This document shows positions 1 to 9,488 of a stretch of DNA of 64,000 nt, piece after piece. The DNA comes from Methylobacterium sp. WL1 (GTDB lineage Bacteria > Pseudomonadota > Alphaproteobacteria > Rhizobiales > Beijerinckiaceae), in contig NZ_CP042823.1 of NCBI RefSeq assembly GCF_008000895.1, positions 3,562,001 to 3,626,000 on the forward strand. Direction: 5' to 3'. Within the stretch, counting starts at the first letter, position 1. Each line of letters opens with the position of its first letter. Both the position numbers and the translations under genes were made by a program. The notes under the pieces were generated by a model, which saw only the letters and a program-made list of their open reading frames with translations, was not told the origin of the DNA and made no database searches.

Positions 1-311
1 GGATCCTGATGACGCAGGCGGACAACCTGCTGGTGATCGTCGCCGGGATCGTCGTCGTGACGATCGGCTTCTTCGGCGCGCATTCGGTGGCGAGCAGCTG
101 GGTCGGCCGGCGGGCGCTCCGCGACCGGGCCCAGGCCTCCTCGATCTACCTGTGCCTGTACTACCTGGGGTCGTCGGTGCTCGGCACTGCGGGCGGCTGG
201 TTCTTCGCGCATTCCGGCTGGACCGGCGTGGTGCTGTTCGTGGGCACCCTCTACGGTCTGGCCCTCGCCATCGCGATTCGGCTCTCGCGCCTGGCGCCGC
301 TGCCGAGCTGA
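1..311 (+). CDS. MFS transporter, C-terminal part (cut by window edge)
   Basis: The open frame runs in from the left edge (frame of base 3) and stops at 309-311, so only about 102 C-terminal residues are visible. They form three to four hydrophobic helices, with a short polar loop of the type RRALRDRAQASS before the motif LYYLGSSVLGTAGGW. This glycine-rich motif and its position resemble the last helices of major facilitator efflux carriers of the YnfM/Bcr type. The substrate cannot be told. The internal ATG at 9 is probably not the true start. The methyltransferase gene follows 10 bases later, so the two may share a transcript. Confidence 0.75.
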   Translation, partial: ILMTQADNLLVIVAGIVVVTIGFFGAHSVASSWVGRRALRDRAQASSIYLCLYYLGSSVLGTAGGWFFAHSGWTGVVLFVGTLYGLALAIAIRLSRLAPLPS

Positions 312-321
312 GGAACCCGTG

Positions 322-1089
322 ATGAGCACGCGCACCCATTCCGGCCACGTCGTCGATCAGTTCGGCGCCCAAGCCTCGGCCTACGTGACGAGCGCGGTCC
401 ACGCCGGCGGCGCCGACCTGGACCGGATCGGCGCTCTGGTTCGCGGGCTGCCGGGCGCGGGCGTGCTCGATCTCGGCTGCGGCGGCGGCCACGTGGCGTT
501 CGCGGCGGCGGCGGCGGGGGCTTCGGTCACGGCCTACGATCTCTCCTCCGAGATGCTGGCGGCGGTCACCGCCGAGGCCGAGCGGCGCGGCCTCGACCGG
601 ATCGCGACCCGCCAGGGCGCCGCCGAGGCGCTGCCTTTCCCGGACGCCGCCTTCGACGCGGTGCTGACCCGCTACAGCGCCCACCATTGGCGCGACGTTC
701 CGGCCGCCCTGGCGGAGGCGCGCCGGGTGCTGAAGCCGGACGGCCTGTTCGTGGTCTGCGATATCGTCGCGCCGGAGGAGCCCCTGCTCGACACCCACCT
801 CCAGGCGGTGGAGTTGCTGCGCGATCCCTCTCATGTGCGCGACTACCGGGTCTCGGAATGGCGCGCGATGCTGGAGGCGGCCGGCCTCGTCCTGGGCGAC
901 ACGCGAGCCTACCGGCCGCGGATGGACTTCGCGAGCTGGATCGCCCGGATGCGCACGCCGGAGGTCAACGTCGCGGCGATCCGCGCCCTCCAGGGCTCGG
1001 CACCCGTCGAGGTCACAGAGCACTTCTGCATCGAGGGCGACGGCAGTTTTCTGCTGGATTCCGCGCTGATCGAGGCGCGCCCGCGCTGA
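322..1089 (+). CDS. SAM-dependent class I methyltransferase
   Basis: This 255-residue protein has the class I (Rossmann) methyltransferase pattern of the UbiE/Methyltransf_11 group. Motif I, VLDLGCGGGH, lies near residues 47-56, an acidic end of strand two (AYDLSSEML) follows, and then the conserved FPDAAFDAVLTRY region. The substrate is unknown; ubiquinone or small-metabolite methylation are both possible from the fold alone. The ATG at 322 is preferred over the overlapping GTG at 319 because AGGAA at 311-315 is well spaced for it. It lies 10 bases after the transporter gene and probably shares its transcript. Confidence 0.85.
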   Translation: MSTRTHSGHVVDQFGAQASAYVTSAVHAGGADLDRIGALVRGLPGAGVLDLGCGGGHVAFAAAAAGASVTAYDLSSEMLAAVTAEAERRGLDRIATRQGAAEALPFPDAAFDAVLTRYSAHHWRDVPAALAEARRVLKPDGLFVVCDIVAPEEPLLDTHLQAVELLRDPSHVRDYRVSEWRAMLEAAGLVLGDTRAYRPRMDFASWIARMRTPEVNVAAIRALQGSAPVEVTEHFCIEGDGSFLLDSALIEARPR

Positions 1090-1151
1090 GGTTTCTTCCG
1101 AACTTCGGATCCCGGTCGGAAGGCGGCTCCGGAAGTGGGACCTCCCCATCC

Positions 1152-1172
1152 CGCCCCTCATCCTGAGGTCGC
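1152..1172. repeat. Half copy of the CCTCATCCTGAGG repeat
   Basis: The intergenic sequence CCTCATCCTGAGGTC is the same as the outer arm start of the nested inverted repeat at 15620-15730. It is itself nearly palindromic (CCTCA-TCC-TGAGG). Only one arm is present here, so it looks like a decayed or partial copy of a dispersed family. Confidence 0.5.
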
Positions 1173-1219
1173 GGGGTCGGCAAGGCGGATCGGACACGAC
1201 CTGATTTGCACCCGGAGGC

Positions 1220-2605
1220 TTGGCCGTTGAACGGTCCGGGCCTCGCACCCATGTTGGACATCCGTGTCATCAGAGGAAGCCCGGCCCGCGCTGCGGGATC
1301 GCGGCTCTGCAAGCCCGCCTGCTCGAGCTCGTCACCGTCGTCCTGCTGATCGCGCTGAACGGCGTCTTCGCTCTCTCCGAGCTGGCGGTGGTCTCATCGC
1401 GCAAGAGCCGTCTGCGCGCCTATGCGGATGCCCGCCGGCCGGGGGCGAAGGCGGCCCTGGCGCTGGCCGAGGAGCCGGGACGCTTCCTCTCCACAGTCCA
1501 GATCTGCATCACGCTGATCGGCATCCTGTCGGGCGTCGTCTCGGGCGCGGCGCTGGGCGACCGCCTGGCGCTGACGCTGATCGACCTCGGCCTGCCGAAG
1601 GGCTGGGCCGACACGCTGGGCTACACCCTGGTGATCGGGGTGATCACCTACCTGTCGGTGATCATCGGCGAGCTGGTCCCGAAGCATCTTGCCTTGCGCA
1701 ACCCCGAGGGGATCGCCTGCGCGGTGGCGCCCGGCATGCGGCTCGTCGCCCGGGCGGCCCTGCCGGCGGTGTGGCTGCTCGACGCCTCGACCCGGGCGGT
1801 GTTCCGCCTGATCGGCCAGGAAACCGAGAGCGCGAGCGCCGTCACCGAGGAGGAGATCCGCAGCCTCGTGGCCGAGGCCGAGACGGCCGGCGTCATCGAG
1901 GGCGGCGAGCGCGCGATGATCTCCGGCGTGCTCCGGCTCGGCGACCGGCTGGTGCGCGGCGTCATGACCCCGCGCACCGAGGTCGTGTGGCTCGACCTTT
2001 CGGACGATCCCGAGGCCATCCGAGCACGCCTGCTGGCGAGCCCCCATGCCCGCCTGCCGGTGGCCGATGGCGGCCCGGACGCCATGATCGGCGTCGTGCA
2101 GGTCCGCGACCTGATCGGCCCGCTCTCCCGCGGCGAGCCCCTGGACCTGCGGGGGCATGTCCGCCGGGCCCCGGTGCTGCCCGATACCCTGGACGCGCTC
2201 GATGCCCTGGACGCCCTGCGCAAGGGCACCGTGCCGATGGCGCTGGTCCACGACGAGTACGGCCATTTCGACGGGCTCGTGACCCCCGCCGACATCCTCG
2301 ATGCCATCGCGGGCGCGTTCCACTCCGAATCCGTGGAGCCGGACGCAGTGCGCCGCCCGGACGGGTCCTGGCTGATCGCCGGGTCGATGCCGGCCGACGA
2401 GATGGCCGACCAGCTCGGCCTGCGCCTGCCACCCTCGCGCGACTACGCCACGGCCGCCGGCCTCGTCATCGCGGCGTTCCAGCGCCTGCCGGAGACCGGC
2501 GAGACCTGCGACATCGCCGGCTGGCGCTTCGAGGTGGTGGATCTCGACGGCCGCCGCGTGGACAAGCTGCTGGCGACGCGGCTCGAAGAGCCGGAGGCGG
2601 AGTAG
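1220..2605 (+). CDS. CNNM/CorC-family membrane protein with CBS domains
   Basis: This protein of up to 461 residues has three recognisable parts: a DUF21 membrane domain (about residues 35-215, starting LLELVTVVLLIALNGVFALSE), a CBS pair introduced by the conserved VMTPRTEV (near 246), and a CorC/HlyC C-terminal domain (about 385-461). Relatives are called hemolysin-like or CorC but are better understood as Mg2+/Co2+ transport or efflux proteins. The start is uncertain: TTG at 1220 sits too close to GGAGG (1214-1218), and no ATG or GTG in this frame precedes the first helix, so translation may begin nearer residue 33. The CBS region carries a small in-frame repeat, LDALDALDALRK, near residue 323. 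Confidence 0.85.
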   Translation: MAVERSGPRTHVGHPCHQRKPGPRCGIAALQARLLELVTVVLLIALNGVFALSELAVVSSRKSRLRAYADARRPGAKAALALAEEPGRFLSTVQICITLIGILSGVVSGAALGDRLALTLIDLGLPKGWADTLGYTLVIGVITYLSVIIGELVPKHLALRNPEGIACAVAPGMRLVARAALPAVWLLDASTRAVFRLIGQETESASAVTEEEIRSLVAEAETAGVIEGGERAMISGVLRLGDRLVRGVMTPRTEVVWLDLSDDPEAIRARLLASPHARLPVADGGPDAMIGVVQVRDLIGPLSRGEPLDLRGHVRRAPVLPDTLDALDALDALRKGTVPMALVHDEYGHFDGLVTPADILDAIAGAFHSESVEPDAVRRPDGSWLIAGSMPADEMADQLGLRLPPSRDYATAAGLVIAAFQRLPETGETCDIAGWRFEVVDLDGRRVDKLLATRLEEPEAE

Positions 2606-2608
2606 GCG

Positions 2609-3949
2609 CTAGGCCGCCTCGCCCGCGAGCCGCCGCGCCGCCCGGTCTCGGCCGATCAGCGGCAGCAGCCCGGCGAGGTCCGGCCCATGCTCCAAGCCGG
2701 TGAGCGCGAGGCGCAGCGGCATGAACAGCCCCCGCCCCTTCGTGCCGGTGCGGCTGCGGATCTCGGTGGTCCAGGCCTTCCAGGTCTCAGGCCCGAACGG
2801 CTCAGCCGGCAGGGTCTCGCGGGCCGCCGCGATCACGGCCTCCTCTGTCAGGACCGGATCGATCGGGCCGGTCACCACGCGCCACCAGTCGCCCGCCTCC
2901 GAGACACGGCCGAGATTGGGCTGCACCGCCCGCCAGAACGGCTCCGCGGTCTCGGCAGGGATGCCGAGGGCGGTGAGGCGCGGGGCAACCTCGGCGTACG
3001 GCATGGCATGGACGAGCCGGGCGTTGAGCCCGTCGAGCTCGGTGGGGTCGAACCGGGCCGGCGCCCGGGAGATCTCGCCGAGATCGACGAGGCTCGCCAG
3101 CGTGTCGAGGTCGGGTACCGCCCGCACGGATTCGGCCGAGCCGGTCAGCACCGCCAGCGAGCGCACGGCCGCCGGCTCGTAGCCGGCCTCGCGCAGACCG
3201 CGCAGCGACAGGTGGCCGAGCCGCTTCGACAGCCCCTCCCCGTCCGCGGTGGTGAGCAGGTTGTGGTGGCCGAAGACCGGCACGTCCGCGCCGAGCGCCT
3301 CGAAGATCTGCACCTGCACGCCGGTGTTGGTGACGTGGTCCTCGCCGCGGATCACGTGGGTGATGCCGAGGTCGGCATCGTCCACCACGGAGGGCAGCGT
3401 GTAGAGATAGCTGCCGTCGGCGCGGATCAGCACCGGGTCGGACAGCGACGCGCAATCCACATGCGCCGGCCCGCGCACGAGATCGTCCCACGTCACGGTC
3501 CGGGCCTCCAGCAGGAAGCGCCAATGCGGCCGGCGGCCCTCCGCCTCCAGGGCGGCGCGGTCCTCCGCGGTGAGCTGCAGCGCCGCCCGGTCGTAGATCG
3601 GCGGCTGACCACGGCCGAGCTGACGCTTGCGCCGACGCTCGAGCTCCTCCTGCGTCTCGTAGCAGGGATAGAGCCGCCCCGCCGCGCGCAAGGTGTCGGC
3701 GGCGGCATCGTGCTGGGCCTTGCGGTCGCTCTGGCGGGCGAACAGGTCCCAGGTGATGCCGAGCCAGGCGAGATCCTCCTGGATCGCCTCGGCGAACGTT
3801 TCGGTCGAGCGCTCGGCGTCGGTGTCGTCGAGGCGCAGCAGGAAGCGCCCGCCCGCCTTGCGCGCGAACAGCGCGTTGAGCAAAGCCGGGCGGGCGTTGC
3901 CGATATGCAGGTAGCCGGTGGGCGAGGGAGCGAAGCGGACGAGCGTCAT
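2609..3949 (-). CDS. gltX: Glutamate--tRNA ligase
   Basis: This 446-residue class I aminoacyl-tRNA synthetase charges tRNA-Glu for translation. The catalytic HIGH motif appears as YLHIGNAR at residues 13-20, and the KMSKS loop as a degenerate GLSKRLGH near residue 243. The [15 protein letters not shown]-terminus is diagnostic of GluRS. The start is ATG at 3949. Many alphaproteobacteria carry two GluRS copies, one with altered specificity; which copy this is cannot be told here. It converges with the CorC-like gene, with stop codons only 3 bases apart. Confidence 0.93.
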   Translation of the reverse strand: MTLVRFAPSPTGYLHIGNARPALLNALFARKAGGRFLLRLDDTDAERSTETFAEAIQEDLAWLGITWDLFARQSDRKAQHDAAADTLRAAGRLYPCYETQEELERRRKRQLGRGQPPIYDRAALQLTAEDRAALEAEGRRPHWRFLLEARTVTWDDLVRGPAHVDCASLSDPVLIRADGSYLYTLPSVVDDADLGITHVIRGEDHVTNTGVQVQIFEALGADVPVFGHHNLLTTADGEGLSKRLGHLSLRGLREAGYEPAAVRSLAVLTGSAESVRAVPDLDTLASLVDLGEISRAPARFDPTELDGLNARLVHAMPYAEVAPRLTALGIPAETAEPFWRAVQPNLGRVSEAGDWWRVVTGPIDPVLTEEAVIAAARETLPAEPFGPETWKAWTTEIRSRTGTKGRGLFMPLRLALTGLEHGPDLAGLLPLIGRDRAARRLAGEAA

Positions 3950-4099
3950 GATCCGCTCTGTAGCCGATCTGCGGACGGTTTTGCGCGTCCCTTCGCGCAT
4001 GGGTGACGCGAACCGCCCGTACCCTCGCCTTCGGCCCGCTACCCAGCCCCGGCAAAACCCGTCAGAACGCCACGCTTGGCGCTGAGCAGGATGAGCGGG

Positions 4100-5371
4100 A
4101 TGGACGAGACGGCCGATATCGTGGTGGTCGGCGGCGGGATGGTCGGGCTCGCCTGCGCCATCGCGCTCAAGGATCGCGGCCTCGACGTGGTTCTGTGCGA
4201 CCCCGGCGAGGCCCGGGCCCGGACCTCCTACGGCAATGCCGGCGTGGTCAGCCGCGGCTCGATCCTGCCGATGTCGAGCCCGGCCCTGTGGGGCAAGCTC
4301 CCGGCCTACCTGCGCAACGCCGACCGGGGCCTGCGCCTGCGCTACGCGCACCTGCCGCGGATCCTCCCCTACACGGCGCACTTCCTGGCGAGCGCGCGGG
4401 CCTCGCGCTGGCGCCGGGCCGCCGCCGCCCTGCTGCCGCTCACGAGCGCGGCCTACCTGGCCCATGAACGGCTGGCCGCAAGGGCCGGCACCAGCGAGCG
4501 GCTGCAGCGGACCGGCTGGCTCAAGGCCTACCGCACCGAAGCCGCCTTCAAGGCCGCCGCCCTGGAGCGGGAGATCCTGTCCGGGCACGGGGTGGCGTTC
4601 GACCTCCTCGACACGGCGGGGATCCGCGATCTGGAGCCTGCTCTGGTGCGCCCCTACGCGCGGGCCATGCTGCTGACGGAGACCGGGTCTGTGCGCGAGC
4701 CCGGCCGCCTGATCGAGGCCTGCGAGGCGCTGTTCGCCGGCCTGGGCGGAAGGCGGCTGCGCGGCAGCGTCGAAAGCCTGTCGCCGGAGGCCGAGGGCTG
4801 GCGCGTCGTCCACGAGACCGGCGCGGTACGGTCCAAGCAGGTGGTGCTGGCGGCGGGCGCCGCCTCCGGGTCGATCGCGAGAAGCCTGGGCTACCGCTTC
4901 GCCGTCGCGGCCGAGCGCGGCTACCATCGTCACTACGCCCTGCACCCGGACAGCCCGCCCCTGACCCGCCCCGTGCTCGACACGGGTGCGGGCTCGATCC
5001 TGTCGCCGATGGGCGATCACCGGGTGCGAGTGCTGTCGGGGGTCGAACTCAACGCCCGCGACGCCGCCCCGGACCACACCCAGATCGAGGCGGCCTCCCG
5101 CGAGGCGGGGGAGACCCTGCGTCTCGGCGGCCCCCTCGACAACGAGCCCTGGCTCGGCTCGCGCCCGTCCACCCCGGACGGTATGCCGGTGATCGGCTTG
5201 GCGCCACGCCACAAGGGCCTGCTGTTCGCGTTCGGCCACGGCCATATCGGCCTGTCCACTGGGCCGATCACCGGCGAGATCGTGTCCGACCTCGCCACCG
5301 GCCGGACCCCCGCGGTCCCGGTCGCGCCCTTCGCGCCCCAGCGCCTGCTGGGCTGGCCGCGCCTGCTGTGA
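4100..5371 (+). CDS. FAD-dependent oxidoreductase, DadA (D-amino acid dehydrogenase) type
   Basis: This protein of about 423 residues starts with a dinucleotide-binding fold, [15 protein letters not shown], near residues 6-20. It ends with the [19 protein letters not shown] segment common to the DAO/DadA family. Such enzymes oxidise D-amino acids, or related amino or imino acids, at the membrane or in the cytosol; the exact substrate is not evident. The motif [13 protein letters not shown] near residue 38 matches DadA-like proteins. ATG at 4100 is chosen because AGCAGG at 4085-4090 is well spaced, whereas ATG at 4091 would touch it. It is divergent from gltX with a gap of 150 bases. Confidence 0.85.
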   Translation: MDETADIVVVGGGMVGLACAIALKDRGLDVVLCDPGEARARTSYGNAGVVSRGSILPMSSPALWGKLPAYLRNADRGLRLRYAHLPRILPYTAHFLASARASRWRRAAAALLPLTSAAYLAHERLAARAGTSERLQRTGWLKAYRTEAAFKAAALEREILSGHGVAFDLLDTAGIRDLEPALVRPYARAMLLTETGSVREPGRLIEACEALFAGLGGRRLRGSVESLSPEAEGWRVVHETGAVRSKQVVLAAGAASGSIARSLGYRFAVAAERGYHRHYALHPDSPPLTRPVLDTGAGSILSPMGDHRVRVLSGVELNARDAAPDHTQIEAASREAGETLRLGGPLDNEPWLGSRPSTPDGMPVIGLAPRHKGLLFAFGHGHIGLSTGPITGEIVSDLATGRTPAVPVAPFAPQRLLGWPRLL

Positions 5372-5374
5372 CGC

Positions 5375-5845
5375 TCAGCGCCAGTCGTAGGGATCGTATG
5401 GCTCCAGGGCCGCCCGGATCTGCCGCAGGGCCGCCGGCTGCCGCTGGAGATCGGCCTCCCGGGCGAGCGCGCGCAGGAACGCCCGCGGGCCGTGTTCCAG
5501 GTCCCGGGCCAAGCCGTCGAAGCGCTCAGCCGGCTCGACATGGGGCGGGTTGACGGTGACGAGGTAGTCGAGGCCGCAGGTCGGCGGATCGGTCCCGAGC
5601 CGGTAGCAGATCTGCACCCGGGCGAAGGGCTCGCCGGGGCGGCGCACGACCCGGTAGCCGCCGCGCGTGAAGGCGCCCCCGGTGGCTCGCTCGGCATAGG
5701 CCAGGATCCGGTCCACCGTCGCCAGGCTGTCCGTCTGCCGCGAGCGCACGAGGTCGATCGCGGCCCGTTCCGTGGGCAGGAACGGCTGCGCATCGACGCC
5801 GGAGGCGGCCGATGCGACCAGCACTGCGAGGGCGAGACGTCTCAC
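5375..5845 (-). CDS. Secreted protein of unknown function
   Basis: This 156-residue protein has a short Sec-type signal peptide ([18 protein letters not shown]) and a mature part with conserved-looking Cys pairs ([16 protein letters not shown]). No family is recognised. It reads from GTG at 5845, and this start overlaps the TGA stop of the collagen-like gene upstream (GTGA arrangement), which implies translational coupling. Its C-terminus (EPYDPYDWR) ends just after the DadA-like gene, which converges on it. A periplasmic partner of the collagen-like lipoprotein is an inference from coupling only. Confidence 0.7.
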   Translation of the reverse strand: MRRLALAVLVASAASGVDAQPFLPTERAAIDLVRSRQTDSLATVDRILAYAERATGGAFTRGGYRVVRRPGEPFARVQICYRLGTDPPTCGLDYLVTVNPPHVEPAERFDGLARDLEHGPRAFLRALAREADLQRQPAALRQIRAALEPYDPYDWR

Positions 5846-6259
5846 GGCTTCCTCATGCAGACGGCGACCGGCTCGGCATCCTTGGCGGCCTTGGCGGTCA
5901 TGTCGAGGCAGCCGACCGTGGCGATGCCGTCGGTGACGGTCACGGACGGCACCACCGCCATGCCCCGGCAATAGGCGCCGATCAGCGCCTCGTCGCGGTG
6001 GCAGGCGACGTCGAGGCGCACCAGCGCGTTCATCGGCGGTCCGGCGGGCCCGGCGGCGCCCTCGGTGCCACGATCCCCTGCGGGGCCGCGCGCGCCCGTG
6101 GCGCCGTTCAGCCCCGGCGGGCCCTGTGGACCCGGCGGGCCCTGGTCGCCCTTCGGCCCGGCGGACCGGCCGGCCCTGGCTTCGGGCGTCGCCGCAGCCG
6201 GCGAGCGCGAGGACCGCGATCAGCCCGGCGAGGCGCGCGGCTGTCCTGGGAAATGTCAT
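5842..6259 (-). pseudogene. Collagen-like lipoprotein, frameshifted as sequenced
   Basis: ATG at 6259 opens a lipoprotein signal peptide ([12 protein letters not shown], lipobox LAGC), but that frame soon becomes arginine-rich noise. The frame one base over, with no start of its own, encodes Gly-X-Y repeats ([16 protein letters not shown] and onward), then a cysteine-containing tail ([19 protein letters not shown]) and a stop at 5842. Signal-Gly-X-Y-Cys tail is the normal order for small collagen-like lipoproteins of Rhizobiales. The +1 shift must fall around 6160-6200, near GGGCC and CCGGCCGG runs. It could be an inactivating mutation, a sequencing error or a recoding event. Confidence 0.7.
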
Positions 6260-6490
6260 GCGGTTCTCCGGGCGGGCGCGCCGCCGACGAAGTGGCGCCG
6301 GACAGCCCGGAATCAATGGCGGCGCTCTCCTGGGCAGCCAGACACCTGAGACGCCGCGCCCCCGCCTTTTAATGCAACCTTCAGTAGAATATCCGCTTCC
6401 GCTGTGATCTGCTTGGTCGCATTAAGCTTTTCGCAAACGATTAGTTACACATCAAGACAAGCGCTGGTCTTCAGGCGGCAGTTTGAGTCC

Positions 6491-7123
6491 ATGTTTCCGC
6501 CAGTACAAATAGTCCCTGAAACGAAACCTACCTCAGGTTGCCTCCCGAACCGTTTTTTGCGGGATGCGGGCGGGGCGGCCGCGGTGGAGTTCGCGTTGGT
6601 GGCCCTGCCGTTCCTGGCGCTGGTCGGCGCCGTCTTCCAGATCGCCTTCCAGATCTGGGCCACCCAGAACTTCGACCGCGCCCTGCAGAACGCGGTCCGG
6701 ACGATCTTCACCGGGCAATTCCAGGCCGCCAATGCCGGGCAGACCGACGCCGCCACCCTGCTGGGCTCGCTGAAGACGACGATGTGCGGCACCGGTGCCG
6801 GCACCATCCCGACGGTCTTCAACTGCCAGAACGTCAAGCTTGACGTCGCCACCGCCAGTACGCTCGGCGGCGCCAGCGCGGCGACGCCGATCAATGCCGC
6901 GACGGGCACGTGGAACACCAGCTTCGGCACGAACTACGCCTGCGCCAAGCCGGGCACGATCGTGATCGTGACCGCGGCGGTGCAGTTCCCGACCCTGTTC
7001 AACCTGATGGGTCTCGGCACCCGACAGTTCACCACCGGCGCCGGGGCCGGGTCCAGCCTGCTGACCTCGACGGCGGTGTTCCGCACGGAGCCCTATCAGA
7101 TCACCGGGACGAGTCCGTGCTGA
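6491..7123 (+). CDS. TadE-like pseudopilus protein
   Basis: This protein of about 210 residues carries the TadE signature near its N-terminus: a charged patch (RFLRDAGG), then AAAVEFALVALPFLALVGAVFQIAF, with the conserved Glu in the hydrophobic segment as in minor Flp pilins cleaved by TadV-type peptidase. The mature region is Ala/Thr/Gly rich with several Cys. It is the first of three tightly spaced tad-type genes. The start is uncertain: ATG at 6491 has AGGCGG 12 bases upstream. No tad motor or secretin genes are visible in this window. Confidence 0.8.
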   Translation: MFPPVQIVPETKPTSGCLPNRFLRDAGGAAAVEFALVALPFLALVGAVFQIAFQIWATQNFDRALQNAVRTIFTGQFQAANAGQTDAATLLGSLKTTMCGTGAGTIPTVFNCQNVKLDVATASTLGGASAATPINAATGTWNTSFGTNYACAKPGTIVIVTAAVQFPTLFNLMGLGTRQFTTGAGAGSSLLTSTAVFRTEPYQITGTSPC

Positions 7124-7764
7124 GGTCTCTCGCACGCAAGGCGGCCGCGCTGCGGCGGGACCGGCGCGCCAGCGCGCTGGTGGAATTCGCCGTGATCCTG
7201 CCGGTGCTGCTGTCGATCTGGGCCGGCATGACCGAGATCGCCCACGCCATCGACGAGTGGCGCAAGCTGACCCTGCTCGCCCGCACCGTGGCCGACCTCA
7301 CCGCCCAGGGCGACACGCAGAACCCGATCGGCACGCCGCTGATGACCGACATCGTCGCCTCCGCCGCCAAGGTGATGCGCCCGTTCGACACCAGCACCGT
7401 CCAGATCGTCGTCAGCGCGATGGGTGTCGATCTCAAGCGACTGAACCTGGTCCCGCAGGTCTGCTCCAGCGTCGCCAACGCCAACGCCAAGCCCCGGGCC
7501 ACCGGCACCGCCACCGACCTGCTCGTGCCCGCGGGCTACCAGACCACCGGCATGCGCTACGTGCTGGCCGAGGTCAGCATCAGCTACACGCCGATGATCG
7601 GCTCGGCCCTCGTCAAGCTGGTCAAGGGCGTCGGCAACGCGATCACCCTCTCGGCGTCGGTCCCGTGGCCGACCCGCGGCGGCACGACCTACGGCTCGAA
7701 CACCTACACCGAGGTCATCCTACCGGGCACCACCCAGAAGGCATGCGATGCCCCGTTACTCTGA
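7117..7764 (+). CDS. TadE/TadG-like protein
   Basis: This 215-residue protein has a basic N-terminus (RRDRRASALVEFAVILPVLLSIW) followed by one hydrophobic helix with the conserved Glu of TadE-type pseudopilins. The rest is an extracytoplasmic domain with no catalytic motif. GTG at 7117 overlaps the end of the preceding TadE-like gene by seven bases, and the stop overlaps the start of the TadG gene, so all three are co-translated. It likely serves as a minor pilin or assembly factor of an Flp-type pilus. Confidence 0.8.
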   Translation: MLRSLARKAAALRRDRRASALVEFAVILPVLLSIWAGMTEIAHAIDEWRKLTLLARTVADLTAQGDTQNPIGTPLMTDIVASAAKVMRPFDTSTVQIVVSAMGVDLKRLNLVPQVCSSVANANAKPRATGTATDLLVPAGYQTTGMRYVLAEVSISYTPMIGSALVKLVKGVGNAITLSASVPWPTRGGTTYGSNTYTEVILPGTTQKACDAPLL

Positions 7765-9466
7765 TCGCGCCAGCCGGCCAGGGTGGTTCGGCTTCGCGCG
7801 AGGCCGCGGCGGCAACGTCGCGATCCTGTTCGCTTTCCTCAGCGTGCCGATGCTGATGTTCACCGGCGCGGCGATCGATTACGGCTTCGCGACCCGGCTC
7901 GAGACCAAGCTGCAGGCCGCGACCGACGCCACGGCGCTGCTCCTGTGCCAGACGCCGCTCACCACGACGAACGCCGACCTCAACCTCAAGGCCCAGGCGG
8001 CGATGACCGGCGCCATGGGGGTGGCCAACCTCGTGGTCGATCCTCTCACGATCACCAGCAACCCGCGCCAGATCACCCTGACCGCCCACAAGCTCTCGAC
8101 GGTGTTCTTCGGCAAGGTCACTGGGACGAACCGCATCAACCCAAGCGCCACCGCCCAATGCGCGACGCCGCTGCCCAAGACCTTCGAGATCGCGCTGGTC
8201 CTCGACAACACCGGCTCGATGTCCGCGTCGAGCGGCGGCCAGTCCAAGCTGCAGGCGGTGCAGAGCGCAGCCACCGACTTCGTCAACTACGTCTACACCA
8301 ACGCGGCCTTCTCCAGCGCGACGCGGATCTCGATCGTGCCGTTCGCCGGGGCCGTGGCGGTCGATCCGACCGCCTTCCGGTACGCATCCTGGATCGACCA
8401 GACCGGGCAGTCCAGCTACCACTGGACCAACGTTCTCCAGCCTGCCGGATCGAACTTCAAGAGCCGGTTCGATATCTTCGCCAAGCTTCAGGGCGTCTAT
8501 TCCGGCTGGGGTTGGGGCGGCTGCCTGGAAACCCTGCCCTACCCGCTCAACGTCCAGGACGGCGCGCCGACCATCGGTAACAAGGATTCCTACTTCGTGC
8601 CGCTGTTCGCCCCCGATGAGCCGGGCGATTCCAGCACGACCTTCGCTGCATATTCAGTAAACAGGTACACGACCTATTACAGCTTTAACAGCTACATCGA
8701 TGACGACAACGGCAGCTGCCCGCCGCTCGCGAGTGGAACGTCTTTCAACACTGCCGAAGGCCAGGCGTGCAAATACGTCAAACCTCAGAATGCTGCGCCG
8801 ACGTCGCTGAATACCAAGACGGGCATCCCCAGTGGGCCGAACTTCGGGTGCACGACCCAGCCGCTCCTACGGCTCACGAGCAACACCAGCGCGCTCAAGA
8901 CGCTGATCGGCCAGATGGCGCCGCTGGGTGCGACCAACATCCACGAGGGCTTCATGTGGGGCTGGCGGACGCTTTCCCCGAAGAGCGTCTTCGCGGACAC
9001 GAACCCGCCCGCCGCCTACGCGTCGAGTTCCAACAGCTCGAACGCGACGACGATCAACAAGATCATCATCCTGATGACCGACGGCGAGAACAGCTGGACG
9101 ACCAATTCGAGCGCGCCCAACGGGTCGCTCTACTTCGCCGTCGGCTATTTCCAGAACGCCAATGGCACCAACCCGAACAGCCGGTTGCCCGCCACCAACC
9201 AGAACGTCTCGGACGCCGCCGGCGCCCGCAACGCGCTGGACGCCCTCACCGCGGAAGCCTGCAAGAACGCGAAGGCGGTCAACATCTCGATCTATACGAT
9301 CGGCTTCAGCATCCCCTCCGATCCGATCGACGCCGCGGGACAGACGCTCCTGAAAAATTGCGCCACGAATCCGGGCCAGTTCTACCTGGCCAACACGTCG
9401 GACGACCTGATCAAGGCGTTCCAGCAGATCCGGGCGAGCATCGGCGCGCTGCGGCTGACGCAGTAA
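7748..9466 (+). CDS. TadG-like pilus assembly protein with von Willebrand A domain
   Basis: This 572-residue protein begins with a TadG N-terminal segment (GGNVAILFAFLSVPMLMFTGAAIDYG), which anchors it in the inner membrane. A von Willebrand factor A domain follows, with a MIDAS motif DNTGSMS near residue 153 and a later IILMTDGENSW strand. The vWA domain is interrupted by a long Ser/Asn/Tyr-rich insertion. TadG proteins tether or organise Flp pili in the envelope. Start and stop overlaps with the preceding gene show a three-gene unit. The long asparagine- and serine-rich stretches have slightly lower GC than neighbouring genes. Confidence 0.88.
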   Translation: MPRYSDRASRPGWFGFARGRGGNVAILFAFLSVPMLMFTGAAIDYGFATRLETKLQAATDATALLLCQTPLTTTNADLNLKAQAAMTGAMGVANLVVDPLTITSNPRQITLTAHKLSTVFFGKVTGTNRINPSATAQCATPLPKTFEIALVLDNTGSMSASSGGQSKLQAVQSAATDFVNYVYTNAAFSSATRISIVPFAGAVAVDPTAFRYASWIDQTGQSSYHWTNVLQPAGSNFKSRFDIFAKLQGVYSGWGWGGCLETLPYPLNVQDGAPTIGNKDSYFVPLFAPDEPGDSSTTFAAYSVNRYTTYYSFNSYIDDDNGSCPPLASGTSFNTAEGQACKYVKPQNAAPTSLNTKTGIPSGPNFGCTTQPLLRLTSNTSALKTLIGQMAPLGATNIHEGFMWGWRTLSPKSVFADTNPPAAYASSSNSSNATTINKIIILMTDGENSWTTNSSAPNGSLYFAVGYFQNANGTNPNSRLPATNQNVSDAAGARNALDALTAEACKNAKAVNISIYTIGFSIPSDPIDAAGQTLLKNCATNPGQFYLANTSDDLIKAFQQIRASIGALRLTQ

Positions 9467-9488
9467 GTTCGGGATCCGAACCGCCCGC

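Noticed and set aside
1096..1124. Possible hairpin after the methyltransferase gene (CTTCCGA..TCGGAAG)
   Set aside because: The stem is short with a long loop and no T run, so it is not called as a terminator.
2188..2225. Short tandem repeat in the CBS region of the CorC-like gene (LDALDALDALRK)
   Set aside because: It is in frame and fits a helix; probably ordinary coding repetition and not a contingency locus.
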